DNA from: Batkoa obscura | Lineage: Eukaryota; Entomophthoromycota; Entomophthoromycetes; Entomophthorales; Batkoaceae | Assembly: GCA_030770535.1 (NCBI GenBank) | Contig: JASVEC010000070.1 | Span: forward strand, 37,839 to 101,838 | Length of the DNA stretch: 64,000 bases | Reading direction: 5' to 3' | Position numbers and translations under genes: made by a program | Shown: positions 11,124 to 22,568 of the stretch, one piece after another | Layout of the letters: every line of letters starts with the position of its first letter | Position numbering within the stretch: the first letter of the stretch is position 1 | The notes under the pieces: generated by a model | Databases searched by the model: none | What the model was told of the DNA's origin: nothing | The model's input: only the letters and a program-made list of their open reading frames with translations

Positions 11124-13997
11124 TTAATTCTCCAATTGTAATTTAGCTTTCTTCAATGCATTTTCTTTACGTTTAATTTTCTTTTCGCTTTTGTCTTTTG
11201 TATTAGACCATGGTGCTGATTTTTATTTTTTTACTTGTCTCAGGTCTAGATAAATAAAGTTAATATAAATAATATACAAATACAAATATAGAAGCATCAA
11301 CAAATATTACTATCAAAACAGTAATAGAAATATAATAGTATAATAATAATAATAATAATAATGATATGATCTAAGTCAAAAATAGAATGAAACTTACTTA
11401 ACAGGCGTTTGCATTTTTTTTACATTATTTAATCGATTTTTTCTAATTGAGAATTTTTATAACTTATTGTTTTTAACTAAAATAAAAAAACATTAAATAT
11501 AAACTTTTGTTTTTTAAGCTATATTATCAAATAAAAACACTTACGTCTATTTTAATCTCTGGATAATTGAACTTTTTATTTTTTAATTCTGGCATTGCTG
11601 GTAACTAAATATAGAAAGTTGATTAGAATATTCATTAAATAATAAATATGGTTAAATAAACTAAAGTTAACTTACTCTTAACAAACAAAAGGAATAAGCT
11701 AAATCTTCAAAGTCTAGTTCTTTAATACGAAAGATATAAGAAGCTTGATGATTGGAATAAGCTTTAACATAAGCAACAAACGATTGAGCTGACTACAAAA
11801 ACAATATTAATAATTACATGTAAAAAAATAAAACTATCTTATTTGATCTTATTTGAATCCTTACCTTTTCAATCAACTCTCTTTTCTTTTCGCTTTTGTC
11901 TTTTGTATTAGACCATGGTGCTGATTTTTGTTTTTTACTTGTCTCAGGTCTAGATAAATAAAGTTAATATAAATAATATACAAATACAAATACAGAAATA
12001 TCGACAAAACATTACTATCAAAACAGTAATAGAAATATAATAGTATAATGATAATAATGATAATAATGATATGATCTAAGTCAAAAATAGAATGAAACTT
12101 ACTTAACAGGCGTTTGCATTTTTTTTACATTATTTAATCGATTTTTTTCTAATTGAGAATTTTTATAACTTATTGTTTTTAACTAAAATAAAAAAACATT
12201 AAATATAAACTTTTGTTTTTTAAGCTATATTATCAAATAAAAACACTTACGTCTATTTTAATCTCTGGATAATTGAACTTTTTATTTTTTAATTCTGGCA
12301 TTGCTGGTAACTAAATATAGAAAGTTGATTAGAATATTCATTAAATAATAAATATGGTTAAAATAAACTAAAGTTAACTTACTCTTAACAAACAAAAGGA
12401 ATAAGCTAAATCTTCAAAGTCTAGTTCTTTAATACGAAAGATATATAGAAGCTTGATGATTGGAATAAGCTTTAACATAAGCAACAAACGATTGAGCTGA
12501 CTACAAAAACAATATTAATAATTACATGTAAAAAATAAAACTATCTTATTTGAATCCTTACCTTTTCAATCAACTCTCTATCTTCCAACATTTTGTTTCT
12601 CAATTCTTCGAACAGCTTATTACTCTTTTTCCTCATTAGTCTGTATCTTCAACTCGGTTGTGGGTATCTTTCGAACTTTTAAAAAATCAGGATATAATTC
12701 TTCGGTACCAATTTTAAAAAAAATAACGCATTTCCACTCTCTCCGTTTCGTGCTGTACGTCCACAACGATGAGAAAATTGTTTTGGATCAACAGGTAAAT
12801 CATATTGTATAACACAATCTACATAAGGAATATCTAGCCCTCGACTGGCTACATCCGTGGTTAATAAAATCGATTTTTGTAAATCATTAAGGGCAATATA
12901 TTTGTTTATAAACGACTAAAAAAATGGAGAGGTTAATGAAAGAGGATTTGAGATCAATTAATATTTACTATTTCTTCTTTTTTAACTTCCATTTTACCAT
13001 GTAAAGATACTAATTCATAATCGATTAATTCAGGTAGTAATTTGAGTAAACTTTAATATATTAATATTAATAAAAATTATATAATAACTTAATTCTTACA
13101 ATTAAAATATAATTCACTTACTTATCTGGAATTCTTTGTTGATTATTACTTAACTGATTCTTAACATTAACTTTCACTACTACTTTAACTGGATTTCTTA
13201 ATCCCAATCTAACTAATTCAGATAAATCATCGGTCATTGTTGCTGAAAAAAGACCTGTTCTTCGTTGTTTTGGTATTAATTTTAAAATACTATTTAAAAT
13301 ATTATAAAACCCTAATTCTAATAATCTAAAAATAAAATCAACAAAATGGTATTAATTAATTAATTATTTTACTTTTAAGTATTTCTATATTCTGTTTACC
13401 TATCAGCTTCATCCAACACGAGTACTTCCAATTCTTTTGTTTTTAATAATCCACTATTTAATATTTCAAATACTCTACCTGGAGTACCAATAATTACATT
13501 AATTGTTTTATTCTTAATCTCCTTTTTATCCTTTTCTAACTTATTATTACCAGTTAATAATAAACCTTGAATATTTAATCCTATAGTTAAACTTTCAAAT
13601 ACTTTATAAATTTGTTCTCCTAATTCTCTTGTTGGTGCAATAACAATACCACTTAAATGGTTGGCTTTAATACGTTCAATTACTGGTATTAAATAAGCTA
13701 ATGTTTTACCACTACCAGTCACTGCCTATTTCAAAAAATCAATTAATATTGTATTATTTTTGTTTTAATTCGAATAGTATTAAGTTATTTTTGTTTGTGA
13801 TTTAAAACAGATTTTAATAATCAAATACTTACTTCAACTACTACATCTTTATTACCTAACAATAATGGAATAGTACCTTCTTGTACTGGCGTCATATTAC
13901 ATATGTTTTGGGAAGTTAAATTGGAGATAATTGTTTCATTGAGCTTAGGTGAGATAGAAGTAAATGGAGAACCTAAATTGGGCGCTGTTAAACTCAT
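11124..13997 (-). CDS. SPB4: ATP-dependent rRNA helicase SPB4 (DDX55), with internal duplication and indels
   Basis: A DEAD-box helicase for 60S ribosome assembly. Exons: 13997-13833 (Q motif, TPVQ; ends VVVE), 13725-13400 ([24 protein letters not shown]), 13325-13122 (LFSATM), 13050-12969, 12915-12562 ([25 protein letters not shown]), then C-terminal exons beginning [16 protein letters not shown], with PAMPELK and the Lys-rich tail KSEKKIKRK ending at 11124. SAQSF..., RLPAMPEL and the W-containing tail identify SPB4 rather than another DEAD protein. A ~700-base segment covering the C-terminal exons is present twice (11181-11880 and 11886-12577). A T8 run at about 12717-12724 and an A5 run near 12635-12650 each break the frame by one base in opposite senses, and each duplicate copy has a further one-base difference. 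It is either mis-assembled or decaying. Confidence 0.88.
11181..12577 (-). repeat. 0.7-kb tandem duplication inside SPB4
   Basis: Copy A (11181-11880) and copy B (11886-12577) are nearly identical, with scattered substitutions and small indels, including a shorter AAT/GAT microsatellite and a repeated TTATTTGATC block. The unit begins within the last exon's Lys-rich tail and ends after the RELIEK codons, so the junction in copy B reads [11 protein letters not shown] in frame before the next donor. Confidence 0.95.
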
Positions 13998-14211
13998 CTT
14001 TCTTGATTAATTTTGAAAAGTCAATTGAATGAATTAGAAAATGAAAAAAGTTGAATTAAATTTATAAAGAATTAAGATTCCAACCAATGAGAAATTTCAA
14101 ACTTCAAGCTCAAAGTTTAAAGTTCAAAAAATTGCTTAAAAACTAAATTTCATTTTTAACTATTTTTTTTATTACTTTTATTATTATTATTATTATTTAT
14201 TTACTCTTACC

Positions 14212-15244
14212 ATGGTTTTAACTTACAATAAAGCTCAATTATTATTACAACAAAACACATCACTATTAAAAGAGTATGAACGATGTATTTTATTAAATAT
14301 TGAAGATGATAGTTATCATTTAGAAATCAATAGTAATCATCAACAATTATTGAATTTTTATAAAAGTATTGAAACAAAGTAAGTTCACTTTCTAATGAAA
14401 GAGATAATAGCAAATTTTTTTTAGGTATATCAAGGATTGATTAATTAACATCCTTTTATATATATTAGAATCGACGATGAAGAAGATGAAGAACTTCAGA
14501 AAAAGTATAGTAAATTTGAATTTAATTTTAAAACTTATGTAGAACGCTATAATTTGTTAAAACTAAATGAAGACGTGGTAGAAATGAATTTGTTTTCATC
14601 AAAGTAAGTTATTAAATTATGCTTCAGAAAAAGTATAGTAAATTTGAATTTAATTTAAAACTTATGTAGAACGCTATAATTTGTTAAAACTAAATGAAGA
14701 CGTGGTAGAAATTTTGTTTTCATCAAAGTAAGTTATTAAATTATGCCATTATTTAATTTCTGAACTTTTTTTTCAATTTAGTAATCCAAATTTGTTAAAA
14801 CTAAATAAGATGGTAGAAATAATCATCAAAGGATGTTGATGCCATTATTTAATTTCTGCTTCGAATCCATATCAAAATTATAACAATCAAGACTTATTAT
14901 TAATGCAACAACAAACTATACAAGGTAAGTTAAATTGTTTTTTCCATTTCATCCCCTTACTAATCCTTCATTTTATTTTTCCACTAGATCAAGACCGTAA
15001 CCTGGATCTACTTAGCTCTAGTATCTCAAATCAAAAACATATTTCTTTACAAATTAATGAGGAATTAATCAATCATAATGAATTATTAACTGAACTAGAA
15101 GATGATCTAGATAATACAGACAATAATCTAACACAAGGTAGAAAAAGATTAAAGGTCTTAGAAGAAAAGCTAAGTAATTGGAGACTTTGGTTAATTATAG
15201 TTGGATGCTTTATTGGACTGCTATTGGTTATTAAATATGTATAA
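14212..15244 (+). CDS. Qc-SNARE of the syntaxin-8/Tlg1 type, disturbed by an exon duplication
   Basis: Exon 1 (14212-14378) and exon 2 (14469 to the donor near 14605) join in frame and encode a helical N-terminal part (MVLTYNKAQLLLQQ... ending NLFSS). The C-terminal part is clear: codons from about 14866 (NPYQNYNNQDLLLMQQQTIQ), an intron at 14925-14987, then a SNARE motif with heptads (DRNLDLLSSSISNQ, then HISLQINEEL with the ionic-layer Gln) and a C-terminal anchor (WLIIVGCFIGLLLVIKYV). It should act in endosomal or trans-Golgi membrane fusion. Between exons 2 and 3 the end of exon 2 is repeated (14622-14745) and partly again (14789-14856). The third, worn copy appears to have replaced the expected acceptor, so no clean splice into NPYQNYNN was found. 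It starts 214 bases from SPB4, divergently. Confidence 0.75.
14494..14856 (+). repeat. 128-bp tandem exon-end repeats in the SNARE gene
   Basis: The segment beginning CTTCAGAAAAAGTATAG occurs at 14494-14621 and 14622-14745 with a few small deletions in the second copy. A worn partial copy (from AATTTGTTAAAACTAAAT) lies at 14789-14856. The repeat contains the exon 2 donor CAAAGTAAGTT. Confidence 0.93.
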
Positions 15245-15900
15245 AAGATGAATGTTAGTGGAATTAAGAGTGTTTTCTTTGGATAATTATAAATGTAGAC
15301 ATTAAATGATAAATTTTTTATATTACAATTAAGTTTAAATGTTTAATAAATACTAAGAATTTGTATAAATTATACGAACTTTTTTTATATATTTTTATTA
15401 AATTTTTTAAAACTTATTATCATTCAATACTCTACTCACCTTAACTTTATATCTAAAATAGAACCATAGCTACAAAAGGAAGTTAACAATAATAATTGTA
15501 AATTTTATGCTATAAAGTTTATTCTAGTTGAATATTATTTTTAATTTTAATGAACTTGTAAAATCCAAATAATTAAACAATTAAATAAAATAATATACAA
15601 ATTGGTAAGTTAGAATAAATAGTAGGATTCTAATAAAAATTTATCTATTTGCGACTACATGTTACTATATTAGCCAATTGTTAGTTTATTAAAATAAGCT
15701 ACTTCACTAAATGTAGAAACAGTTACAATGATGATAGAGACGATGACTTGAAAAAAGTAAAGAAGAAAAGGCATCACTAGTCAATTTATCATTGTTAATA
15801 ATGATGCAAATACAGGTAGAACTATATATAGTAATAATAATAATAATTCATTTTTAAATTCAATAGGCTTCTATTAAATTTAACTAAAATAAACATTAGT
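15245..15900. other. Gene-free spacer
   Basis: 3' flank of the SNARE gene. Only A/T-rich sequence and a short AAT run near 15830-15845 were seen. Confidence 0.5.
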
Positions 15901-16005
15901 ATTTGGGGATGTTTTTTTTGATTCCATGACTTTTGTATCTTTTAAGCGCTATTTGAGCAGAAAATTTGTTAGTAAAATTTTTAAAGATAAAAATACATCC
16001 CCCTT
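15901..16005 (+). mobile_element. MITE copy 8
   Basis: Forward copy, TTTGGGGATG to ACATCCCCCTTT, with a well-preserved interior. Confidence 0.9.
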
Positions 16006-16895
16006 TATGTTCTTTTTCTATCACTTTGAAACTTGAAACTTTATCACAATAACTAGATTTAGTATATTAGTTATCAATATTGATTCCGATTTCAATCTTA
16101 TATAGATACAAGCTAATTTCTAATTGTCAATATAAGCTCATAGCTGAAATATAAATATGCTGTTCTAGCAGCCAACTCAGTAACTAGACTTTGCCACCAA
16201 ACCTATTGAAGAGACTAAAATATTTCGAATTGTATTTATTCAATATGTTAGAAGCTTAGTCCCAATCCTTTCACAGGTAAGCTTTGATATTATAAATAAA
16301 TCAACTTTATAATCATTGACTCAGATACTTTAATTAGTCTTCATTTTTGAAAATACGAGCTCCTTAAAACTCACACTAAACTCTACTTTGACTTCAATGC
16401 ATCTATCAAAGTTAGAACAATTTCTTATATTAGATGTTAAAAGAATTATCATAAATAAATATTCTATTGATTGATTTCAAATATTAGTATATAGATTGAC
16501 TCGTTTTAAACTAACAGTTTATTGTTTATTAGGTTTTTATTAATTAAAAAGGAATTCCTGATAAATTTTAATAATTTCAACTATATTTTTTAATTATAAA
16601 TATTGTCAACTATTTATTTAAATCAAACTGAATTTTAGTGTTTGATATAAAGAATTCATATCATTTCAATAATGACCAGAAGGCAATGAAATTAATCAAT
16701 TGTCTCATTGAAAGTTTCTATCATTTAGTTATTTTAAAGCCAGGACAGTAGCTTAAAAGAATAATAAGTGTGATTTTTTCAAACTAATGAATTGTAGTTA
16801 TTATAAATAGAGCATATATAAAATTTCATCTTATTTAAATTATTTATATTCAAGATTTAGTTAAAAAAATATTACTAATAAATTTTTAACTAATA
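16006..16895. other. Gene-free spacer between MITEs
   Basis: No open frame, splice-linked exons or structured RNA recognised. Confidence 0.5.
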
Positions 16896-17000
16896 ATAGG
16901 GATGTTTTTTTTAGCTTCATTACTTTTTCCATCTTTTAAGCACTATCTGAACAGAAAAATTGTTAGTAAAATTCTTAAATACAAAAATACATCCCCATAT
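16896..17000 (+). mobile_element. MITE copy 9
   Basis: Forward copy with an intact right TIR (ACATCCCCATAT). An apparent 82-codon frame at 16902-17150 is a read-through of it and is not considered a gene. Confidence 0.9.
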
Positions 17001-17346
17001 AGTAAACTTAAGAAAATAGTATCATTTATTTACTTTCAACTATTTTTACTTAGTTTATTATACAAGCTTTTAATTCATTTTTATATATTGGTAGATAAAA
17101 TAATTCAATATTTTGCTTTGTTTTTTTATATCATATTCTGTTTACTTTAACAGAATTAAATGAAATCAAAATATTAATAATTTTTAAATAACAATAGCAT
17201 AGATTTAAAATAACTCTGATAAATTTAATACTTTACATTAGCAGTCTTAAGTATTCAAATTTAATTTGGATTAGCAAATTAAAATACACATTCAATATCA
17301 TATTTCAAAAATAATTAATTTTAAATTATACTTTGATATTTATTTT

Positions 17347-18210
17347 CTAATCAAAAAGATTAGATGGGACTTTTGAATCAATATAAGAAGGCAATGGGAT
17401 ATTTAAAGCTTTTAAAGTGATAGCAAAGATATCCATGTTACGAACAGTATCATCCAACTTCTTTGGTGAAATACCAGGTCCAGAAGCACCAAATAAGATT
17501 TGGGTTTCTTCTTTTGAGTTTCCACCATGAGTCTTACCAATACCACCATGATCTGCAGTCATTAAAATTAAAGTTGAATCTCTTAACTTAGCTTCTTCAA
17601 GTTTAGCTAATATTTTTCCAATATAACTATCAACTAGTTTATATTCTTTAATATATTCTTTGCTTAACCATCCTTTATTATGTCCAGTTTCATCAATATT
17701 ACCAAAATAAACAAACATAAATTTAGAATCTTTGCCACGTTTAGTAATATAATCTAAAGTTGAAGTTAAAACAGTTGCATCATTAGAAGTTACTTTATCT
17801 AATTTTAAGCCTTCTTCGGTAAGACCTTTGTTCAATGGAGCCCAAGAGACAATGGAAGCAATAGTAGCATTAGAGCTATAATTTAAGATAGTTTTATAAA
17901 CAGTCGGGTATTCAGTCTTATTGTAGTAATGATTATTAATGTTACCATTAGTAACACCATGTCGTTCCGGAATTACTCCAGTTAGCATGGAACCCCAATT
18001 TTGACCTGAGGAAGTTGGTTTCATAGCTTGAGCATTGTTAGTGTAAGCGCCAGACCCAAAAAGTTTATGGATATTTGGTGTGTCAATTTGTTGGTAAAAA
18101 TTACCAGCACCATCTAAACCAATAAAGAGAACTCTCTCAATTTTGTTGCTTTCAATAGCATTAAAGCACAGTAAACTGGGAAGTAAGATGTTAATAGCTT
18201 TCATATTCAA
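17347..18210 (-). CDS. Secreted type I phosphodiesterase/alkaline-phosphatase superfamily enzyme
   Basis: Single exon, 287 residues. Residues 1-20 form a signal peptide. The metal-binding set of the superfamily is visible: the GLDG Asp (FIGLDGAGN, about residue 33), the nucleophile Ser/Thr region PTSSGQNWGSMLTG (residues 65-78), the Asp/His of DETGHNKG, TADHGG and a final His in THGGNSKEE. It should hydrolyse phosphate mono- or diesters outside the cell or in the secretory path; the substrate cannot be told. At 287 residues it is short for nucleotide pyrophosphatases (usually over 400) and nearer to compact fungal or bacterial alkaline-phosphatase-like proteins. ATG codons 1 and 3 are both possible starts and both keep the signal peptide. 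No introns, and flanks are repeat-rich. Confidence 0.85.
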   Translation of the reverse strand: MNMKAINILLPSLLCFNAIESNKIERVLFIGLDGAGNFYQQIDTPNIHKLFGSGAYTNNAQAMKPTSSGQNWGSMLTGVIPERHGVTNGNINNHYYNKTEYPTVYKTILNYSSNATIASIVSWAPLNKGLTEEGLKLDKVTSNDATVLTSTLDYITKRGKDSKFMFVYFGNIDETGHNKGWLSKEYIKEYKLVDSYIGKILAKLEEAKLRDSTLILMTADHGGIGKTHGGNSKEETQILFGASGPGISPKKLDDTVRNMDIFAITLKALNIPLPSYIDSKVPSNLFD

Positions 18211-19669
18211 CTAAAATTTCACTTTTATGCTAATTATTTAGTCTGATTTATTATCCTTTTATACTTTATCAACTACACGTGGATTTAATATTTTGAATCT
18301 ATACACTCATATCAAAATAGTAGAGCTAGTTTTATCTTTAATTGAATAAAATAAAGATATAATATTGCATTTTTATAATTATGTAAAATAGAATAAATAT
18401 GATAATAATTATTGTTTAAATTAGAATAAACCACACTTATCTTAATTATGTTTATAATAAAGTTCTAATAGATATTACCGTTACTTTATTAATAATTCAA
18501 TTATCATATGGTTTATAAGTCTTACTCGAATTTTCCTCATATTGTTGTATTACTTTTTTCAATATTGTAGTATAGATATTATATTTTGTTTTTATTAATC
18601 TGTCATCCAGATTTTCTAACACATTAATTATTGACAGAACATTAAATCAGTGATATTAATTCAACAAATTAAAAGTTTAAAGTTTGGCATGCAAGAAAAC
18701 TATTATTTTTGATTATTAAGTGTAATTTATAAATACCAGTTAAAGAATAATAAACGAATATTTAAAAACTAGTAAAATGTATATGATATAATTTTGTATA
18801 TAATACAATTACAATTATAGTCATAATTATAAATACTAAACCATCGAATTATATTTTGAACTTGAAATTTTTACAAATCAATTTAACAAGTGAAATTTAT
18901 AAAGCATAGCATGTAATATATGATTTTTGTTTTTGTTTTTTAAATTAAATAGCTAAAAAAATAGAAAAAATAAAATCAATTAAAGTAATAGTATAAATAT
19001 TAAATTTAATGTATAAATATCAATTAAAGAATAATAGATAAATATTTTAACACAGTAAGACATCGAGATGCTGTATTTACTTATAGTATTATTGTAATTA
19101 TGATTATAGTCATTAAATCAATATTATCATTTTATTTTATTATTTTTTACTTTTTAATAAAATGAAACTATGAGAGTAGATCAAAAAGCTTGTATAATGG
19201 GGCACTTAAAGGGAAGGTAGGCATAAATTTTTAGATCAACTAATTGTGTATATTATAAATCCAATTTATATAAAGTCTAATATTAATTGAATTACTTATG
19301 TTTAAGATCTAATTAAAAGAAAAAGTTATTAAGAGGAAAAAAACGGCCTCAATGTAACACATTTTGGAGTTTCAACTACATCTCGATAATGGATGATTGA
19401 GTTGATATTAAAGTTGAGATGTCTTGTATTTATAAACTATATAACAAATTCATATAAAGAAATATATACCCTATAATAATTAACTCTTTATAATACCTCA
19501 TTACTTTTACTATAAACCTCTTTAAAATTTTATGTTGCTTTTTCTTTATACTTCAAAAAATGATCATTTAATAAATATTACACTTTATAAAACTACAAAA
19601 AATAATCTAAATAGTAAACTCGTAAATAAATTCACTTATCCTATTATTAAAAAAATCATTTAATTTTAT
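18211..19669. other. Gene-free AT-rich spacer
   Basis: Nearly 1.5 kb with no credible open frame, no RNA gene and no recognised repeat, apart from the MITE that follows it. Confidence 0.5.
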
Positions 19670-19768
19670 ATATGGGGATGTATTTTTGTATTTAAAAATT
19701 TTACTAAATTTTCCGCTCAAATAGTGCTTAAAAGATGGAAAAGTTAAGTCAAAAAAAACATCCTAAAT
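19670..19768 (-). mobile_element. MITE copy 10
   Basis: Reverse-orientation copy, ATATGGGGATGTATTTTTG to ACATCCTAAAT, slightly shortened in the middle. Confidence 0.9.
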
Positions 19769-20370
19769 ACTTTTTAATCTCTCTCACACAAGTCGAAGGT
19801 TTAGTTGGTGGTTAATTTACTCAAAATGTAATCAGTATTACTACTGTAGAGTTAAACTACCACTAGTTACTTTCAGTATTTTATAAAAAAAAAATTGTGA
19901 ATTTTTTCAAGTTCATGGTATCTACATTCAACAAAACTTCTAAAATCGGATAATTAAGTTGTTAATTGATAGAACATCGAATAATCAAGTACTATAAATA
20001 GATAGTGCTCTATGTATTGCACTATTGAAACGTACGCTATCATAGCTTGACAAACGAACATTTTTATCAAAATAAGTTGTGTAGTAGATATATAAAGGAG
20101 CACAACAATAAAGGAGATTATAATTTATAAAAGAAGAAGCAATATCAGTATTCAACTCCCTATCACTGGCAATGATATCCATTTTATCCAAAATGAGCCA
20201 TTATAGTATGTAATTTAGACTAATATAGACTTTATAAAACTTTATTGAAGCTTAAAATTATGTATAAATATTAATAAAAAAAACCTCTATTATCTAGCAA
20301 TAATTGAAAAACACCTTACACAAATCAACATTAAGTTAATAATAAAATGTAAAATATCAAATTTATTTAA

Positions 20371-20958
20371 TTAAAAAAGACCTGTCATTACCGCTAATAA
20401 AATACACACAAAATTCACAAACGAAGTATTAACTAGAGCACCATCTGAACCAATAAATGTCCCACTTCTAACCGAAACAGATTTAGGCAATTCCATAATC
20501 ACAGCGGTTTTAAAGCCATTGCTAGCTGAACTTGTATTATTTTGTATTGCTACTTGAGTATTATTTAAATTCGTTGGTTGTGGTTGGAGATTGATACTTT
20601 GTACAGTAGATGTTGATGAACTTGGTTGAGGGTGATTAGGATCTAGATTATTTGGTTGAGGTGGCTGTTGTTGATTAATATTAGGATTTGCGGCAGGTGA
20701 TGGCGGGTTATTATTGTTGTTATTGGTGTCGGTAAACATTTGTGGGTTATTATTATTACTATCTATAGGCGCTTGTTGACTAGTATCAGGACTATTTTTT
20801 GACGCTACTTGATTATTCATTCTTTCATTTTGAATCAATTGGTTAATGCCACTTCGCCAATCATTTTGTGGTGGTGGGGGCATACTATTGTCATTGCTAA
20901 GGTTTTGGCAGAGTGTTAGGTGAATGGATAGTAATATTATACAAGTTTTAAAATTCAT
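20371..20958 (-). CDS. Small GPI-anchored, Asn/Gln/Pro-rich surface protein
   Basis: Single exon, 195 residues. An N-terminal signal peptide (MNFKTCIILLSIHLTLC) is followed by a low-complexity Pro/Asn/Gln/Ser-rich body with several N-glycosylation sequons. The C-terminus ends in small residues followed by a hydrophobic tail (FVNFVCILLAVMTGLF) without a charged cytoplasmic end, the layout of a GPI-anchor signal. It is probably a cell-wall or plasma-membrane surface protein of unknown function. It resembles many fungal wall proteins in composition only; no domain was recognised. Its nearest neighbour on the same strand is the secreted phosphodiesterase-like gene 2.2 kb downstream. Confidence 0.72.
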   Translation of the reverse strand: MNFKTCIILLSIHLTLCQNLSNDNSMPPPPQNDWRSGINQLIQNERMNNQVASKNSPDTSQQAPIDSNNNNPQMFTDTNNNNNNPPSPAANPNINQQQPPQPNNLDPNHPQPSSSTSTVQSINLQPQPTNLNNTQVAIQNNTSSASNGFKTAVIMELPKSVSVRSGTFIGSDGALVNTSFVNFVCILLAVMTGLF

Positions 20959-21546
20959 GACTGATTTTTTAGAGAATGATATTAGATTAAAGAAATATAA
21001 ATAAATTAATTAAATTTTTAGATTACATTCGTTTGAACTATTTATTATATTCTATTTTTTTCAAACATTTGAATATTTTCTAAATTTAGTAATTCATCAT
21101 TAGATTTTGAACTATATCTCCAGATTTTCGGTTTAGTTATTTAATGGTATTATTAGTTCATTTTAAACTATATTTAAATTAAATACAATTTAGTTAAATT
21201 TAGTTAATATTCTTATTTTATTAAAAATTTAAAAATTATTCTAATTATTATTATATTTTAGTTGTATAATTAAGAGTTGAATATTTTTTTTATTTAAATT
21301 TAATACTAAAACTCTACTTTTTAATATAGTTTCGTGTGTTATTTTACCTTCGACTCGATATATATCTATCAGTTATCTTTCATGTATATTAAACTACTGC
21401 TTATTTTTTCAAATAAAATATTATTAATAAATTTCATTTACAAATAAAAACTTAGGAAAATTGGCAATAAAAATACACACTTGGCACAAATTAAAACTTA
21501 AAATAAGAACAAAATTTTAAATCCATCTTTTGATATTTTTAATAAA
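20959..21546. other. Divergent intergenic region
   Basis: AT-rich spacer between the GPI-protein gene (minus) and the GMF gene (plus). It presumably holds both promoters, but no motif could be assigned. Confidence 0.45.
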
Positions 21547-22320
21547 ATGGTAAAATTAATCTCAAAGGTGCATACTTAAAATTCCCCTAATACAAACCCA
21601 TATGTTAGAGTAGTTTAATAAGTTGTAAGCTTGACCAAGATATCTTAAATAAAATCAAAAAATTCCGTTTTGCAAAAGATTTAGGAGATTGTTCATATAT
21701 CTTAGGTAACCTCTATTAAAAATAAATCAAAGGAATATAAATTAATCGTTAGTACAGTAAGCATAAACCGAAAATTAATGCAGACTGAGTTAGAAGCTGA
21801 AGAAAAACAAACAACTTTTGAGGAACTTTTAGAAGAGCTACCAGAAGACTCACCAATATATCCTTTTTTTGAAATTTATACTTTTGTTTATTTATTACTA
21901 ACAATCCTTAACTTTATATTTCTTTAATACGTTTATTATATTGAGCTTTAAGGTAGTTTAAGTACATTGATATTATTTCTAATTTAAATGTTATTTTAGC
22001 AAGAGTTAAAAGATGGGAGAGTGAAATATCCACTTGTATTGATTCATTATAGCCCACCTGGAGGTAATTTTTGACTTGTAGTAATCATTCCAAACGTCAA
22101 CATTAATTTCAATTTCTAATGCTTAGTTTCTCATGAACTTAATATGCTATTTTCCACTACCAGAAGTAATTTCATGAAAGAAACAGGGCTAAATCGCGTA
22201 AGCTTTTGTATTTTATTAGTTTAATGACATTGTTTTATTTTGTCTTTTAAACAGGCTTTAGAGTTGCAAGATAAAGAAGAATTTGATTTAGATTGGGTTT
22301 GTGAAAAGTTAAATATTTAA
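21547..22320 (+). CDS. Glia maturation factor (GMF, ADF-homology domain)
   Basis: Six small exons: 21547-21549 (only the ATG), 21630-21705, 21758-21885, 22000-22063, 22127-22197 and 22255-22320, joining in frame to 135 residues. This is close to the usual GMF length of 138-145. Landmarks in order: IKKFRFAKDLGD at the N-terminus, LLEELPEDSPIY, DGRVKYPLVLIHYSPPG, HELNMLFSTTRSNF and GLNRALELQ. All follow GMF rather than cofilin. GMF binds Arp2/3 and debranches actin networks in the cytoplasm. The ATG-only first exon is an inference from the family pattern (CTTGACCAAGATATC follows an acceptor and has no nearby in-frame ATG); a first exon using the ATG at 21603 is an alternative. The third intron has a poor donor (GTTTAT). 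Confidence 0.85.
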
Positions 22321-22568
22321 ATGTTTAATAGTCATAATAGTTATAAAAATTTGATTATTCCTATAATTATATTAATGGTTTTTTTAAATGTTTCACTTTT
22401 GATTTTAAATTTTTTGTTTTATTATCCACTATCCAATTCTAGGCTATAAAAAAGAACGTTATTCTTGGTAATGTTTTACTATTTTATTAGCATTTCCCAA
22501 CACTCATAATATTACATTTATAAAAATCTATACTTATTTTGATTCAAAATTTCTCTTTAACAATTTAG

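Noticed and set aside
13396-13722. Separate 108-residue DEAD-box fragment gene
   Set aside because: It is exon 2 of SPB4; flanking exons with matching phases supply the remaining helicase motifs.
19985-20191. 68-codon minus-strand frame
   Set aside because: No domain, no signal and no conserved context; length is compatible with chance.
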